This document shows, piece after piece, positions 5,174 to 5,578 of a DNA stretch of 5,578 nt. This stretch comes from Dialister sp. UBA6422. GTDB taxonomy: Bacteria > Bacillota > Negativicutes > Veillonellales > Dialisteraceae. The DNA lies in the NCBI GenBank assembly GCA_002439665.1, contig DJPC01000015.1:1-5578 (forward strand), in the 5' to 3' direction. The notes beneath the pieces are model-generated. The model ran no database searches. It was not told the DNA's origin and saw only the letters and a list, made by a program, of their open reading frames with translations. Position 1 is the first letter of the stretch. The number at the start of each line of letters is the position of its first letter. The position numbers and the translations under genes are program-made.

Positions 5174-5578
5174 CTAATCCCCCCGCAATACTTCCATCAG
5201 TTCTTTCTGACTTACAGCATAGGTACCCAATTTGGCTACTACTACGCTAGCAGCTAAATTGGCTAAGTAAGCACTATCTCTAGGAGCTATACCTCCAGCT
5301 ATACCTAAAGCAAAGACTGCAATAACTGTATCACCAGCACCAGAAACATCAAATACTTCTTGCGCTTTGGTGGGGATATGTTCTATTTCTTTCGGACAAA
5401 TTAAAGACAAGCCTGCTTCAGAACGAGTGACCATGATATTTTGTAATTGAAACTTTTTCATCACTTCATGGGCAGCAGTTTCCACAGCTTTATCTTCATT
5501 ACCAATGGGTTCAGTGAGTACTTCATTAATTTCTTTCAGATTTGGTGTGATGTAGTCTGCATGAGCATATTTCATCCA
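5174..5578 (-). CDS. hldA: D-glycero-beta-D-manno-heptose-7-phosphate kinase, C-terminal part (cut by window edge)
   Basis: This is a PfkB/ribokinase-family kinase that phosphorylates heptose 7-phosphate at C1, two steps before HldD in ADP-heptose synthesis. The 134 visible codons match the end of the RfaE kinase domain: YITPNLKEINEVL (ATP-domain entry), NIMVTRSEAGLSL, IPTKAQEVFDVSGAGDT with the GAGD anion hole and catalytic Asp, and the closing VVVAKLGTYAVS. The frame is open through the right edge, with TGG before the first visible ATG, so that ATG is not the start. The stop comes directly after the kinase domain, so this is a stand-alone kinase (HldA/RfaE1) and not the bifunctional HldE of E. 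coli. The adenylyltransferase must be encoded elsewhere. The hldD start is 167 nt downstream with no clear terminator between, so cotranscription is plausible. Confidence 0.92.
   Translation of the reverse strand, partial: WMKYAHADYITPNLKEINEVLTEPIGNEDKAVETAAHEVMKKFQLQNIMVTRSEAGLSLICPKEIEHIPTKAQEVFDVSGAGDTVIAVFALGIAGGIAPRDSAYLANLAASVVVAKLGTYAVSQKELMEVLRGD

Overview
The window reads as a piece of a cell-envelope (LPS) locus from a diderm bacterium of moderately low G+C content. The heptose genes (an HldA-type kinase and HldD), a WaaE-like glycosyltransferase and a VirK/YbjX-family protein imply an outer membrane with a heptose-containing LPS core. Strong Shine-Dalgarno sites (AGGAGG before hldD) and compact hairpin terminators look Firmicute-like. 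Together these point to the Negativicutes (Veillonella/Dialister/Megasphaera type). That placement is an inference; no rRNA or other marker gene is present.

All genes lie on the minus strand, so transcription runs from right to left. In that order: (1) the 3' end of a heptose-7-phosphate kinase gene (5174 to the right edge), without a fused nucleotidyltransferase domain; (2) a 167-nt gap with a perfect 13-bp hairpin and an AAC-rich repeat; (3) hldD (4020-5006), followed by a second AAC/GTT-rich inverted repeat and an intrinsic terminator; (4) a 679-residue membrane-anchored LTA-synthase/sulfatase-fold protein (1791-3830), closed by another hairpin terminator; (5) a 215-nt AT-rich control region with two inverted repeats; (6) a DUF535 (VirK/YbjX) gene (628-1527); (7) 13 nt later, a WaaE-like family 2 glycosyltransferase (from 614 toward the left edge), interrupted by an in-frame TGA at 132-134.

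The window appears to hold three transcription units: hldA-hldD, the sulfatase-fold gene alone, and DUF535 with the glycosyltransferase. HldA and HldD act in the synthesis of ADP-L-glycero-D-manno-heptose. The glycosyltransferase would add sugar to the LPS core. The sulfatase-fold enzyme probably transfers a phospho-polar head group to an envelope glycan or lipid. DUF535 proteins are linked to outer-membrane integrity.

The most notable observation is the in-frame stop in the glycosyltransferase. The same frame continues family-like for at least 43 codons to the window edge, which suggests a recent nonsense mutation. I did not find a clearly new multi-gene system. The other items of interest are the intergenic repeats and dyads.
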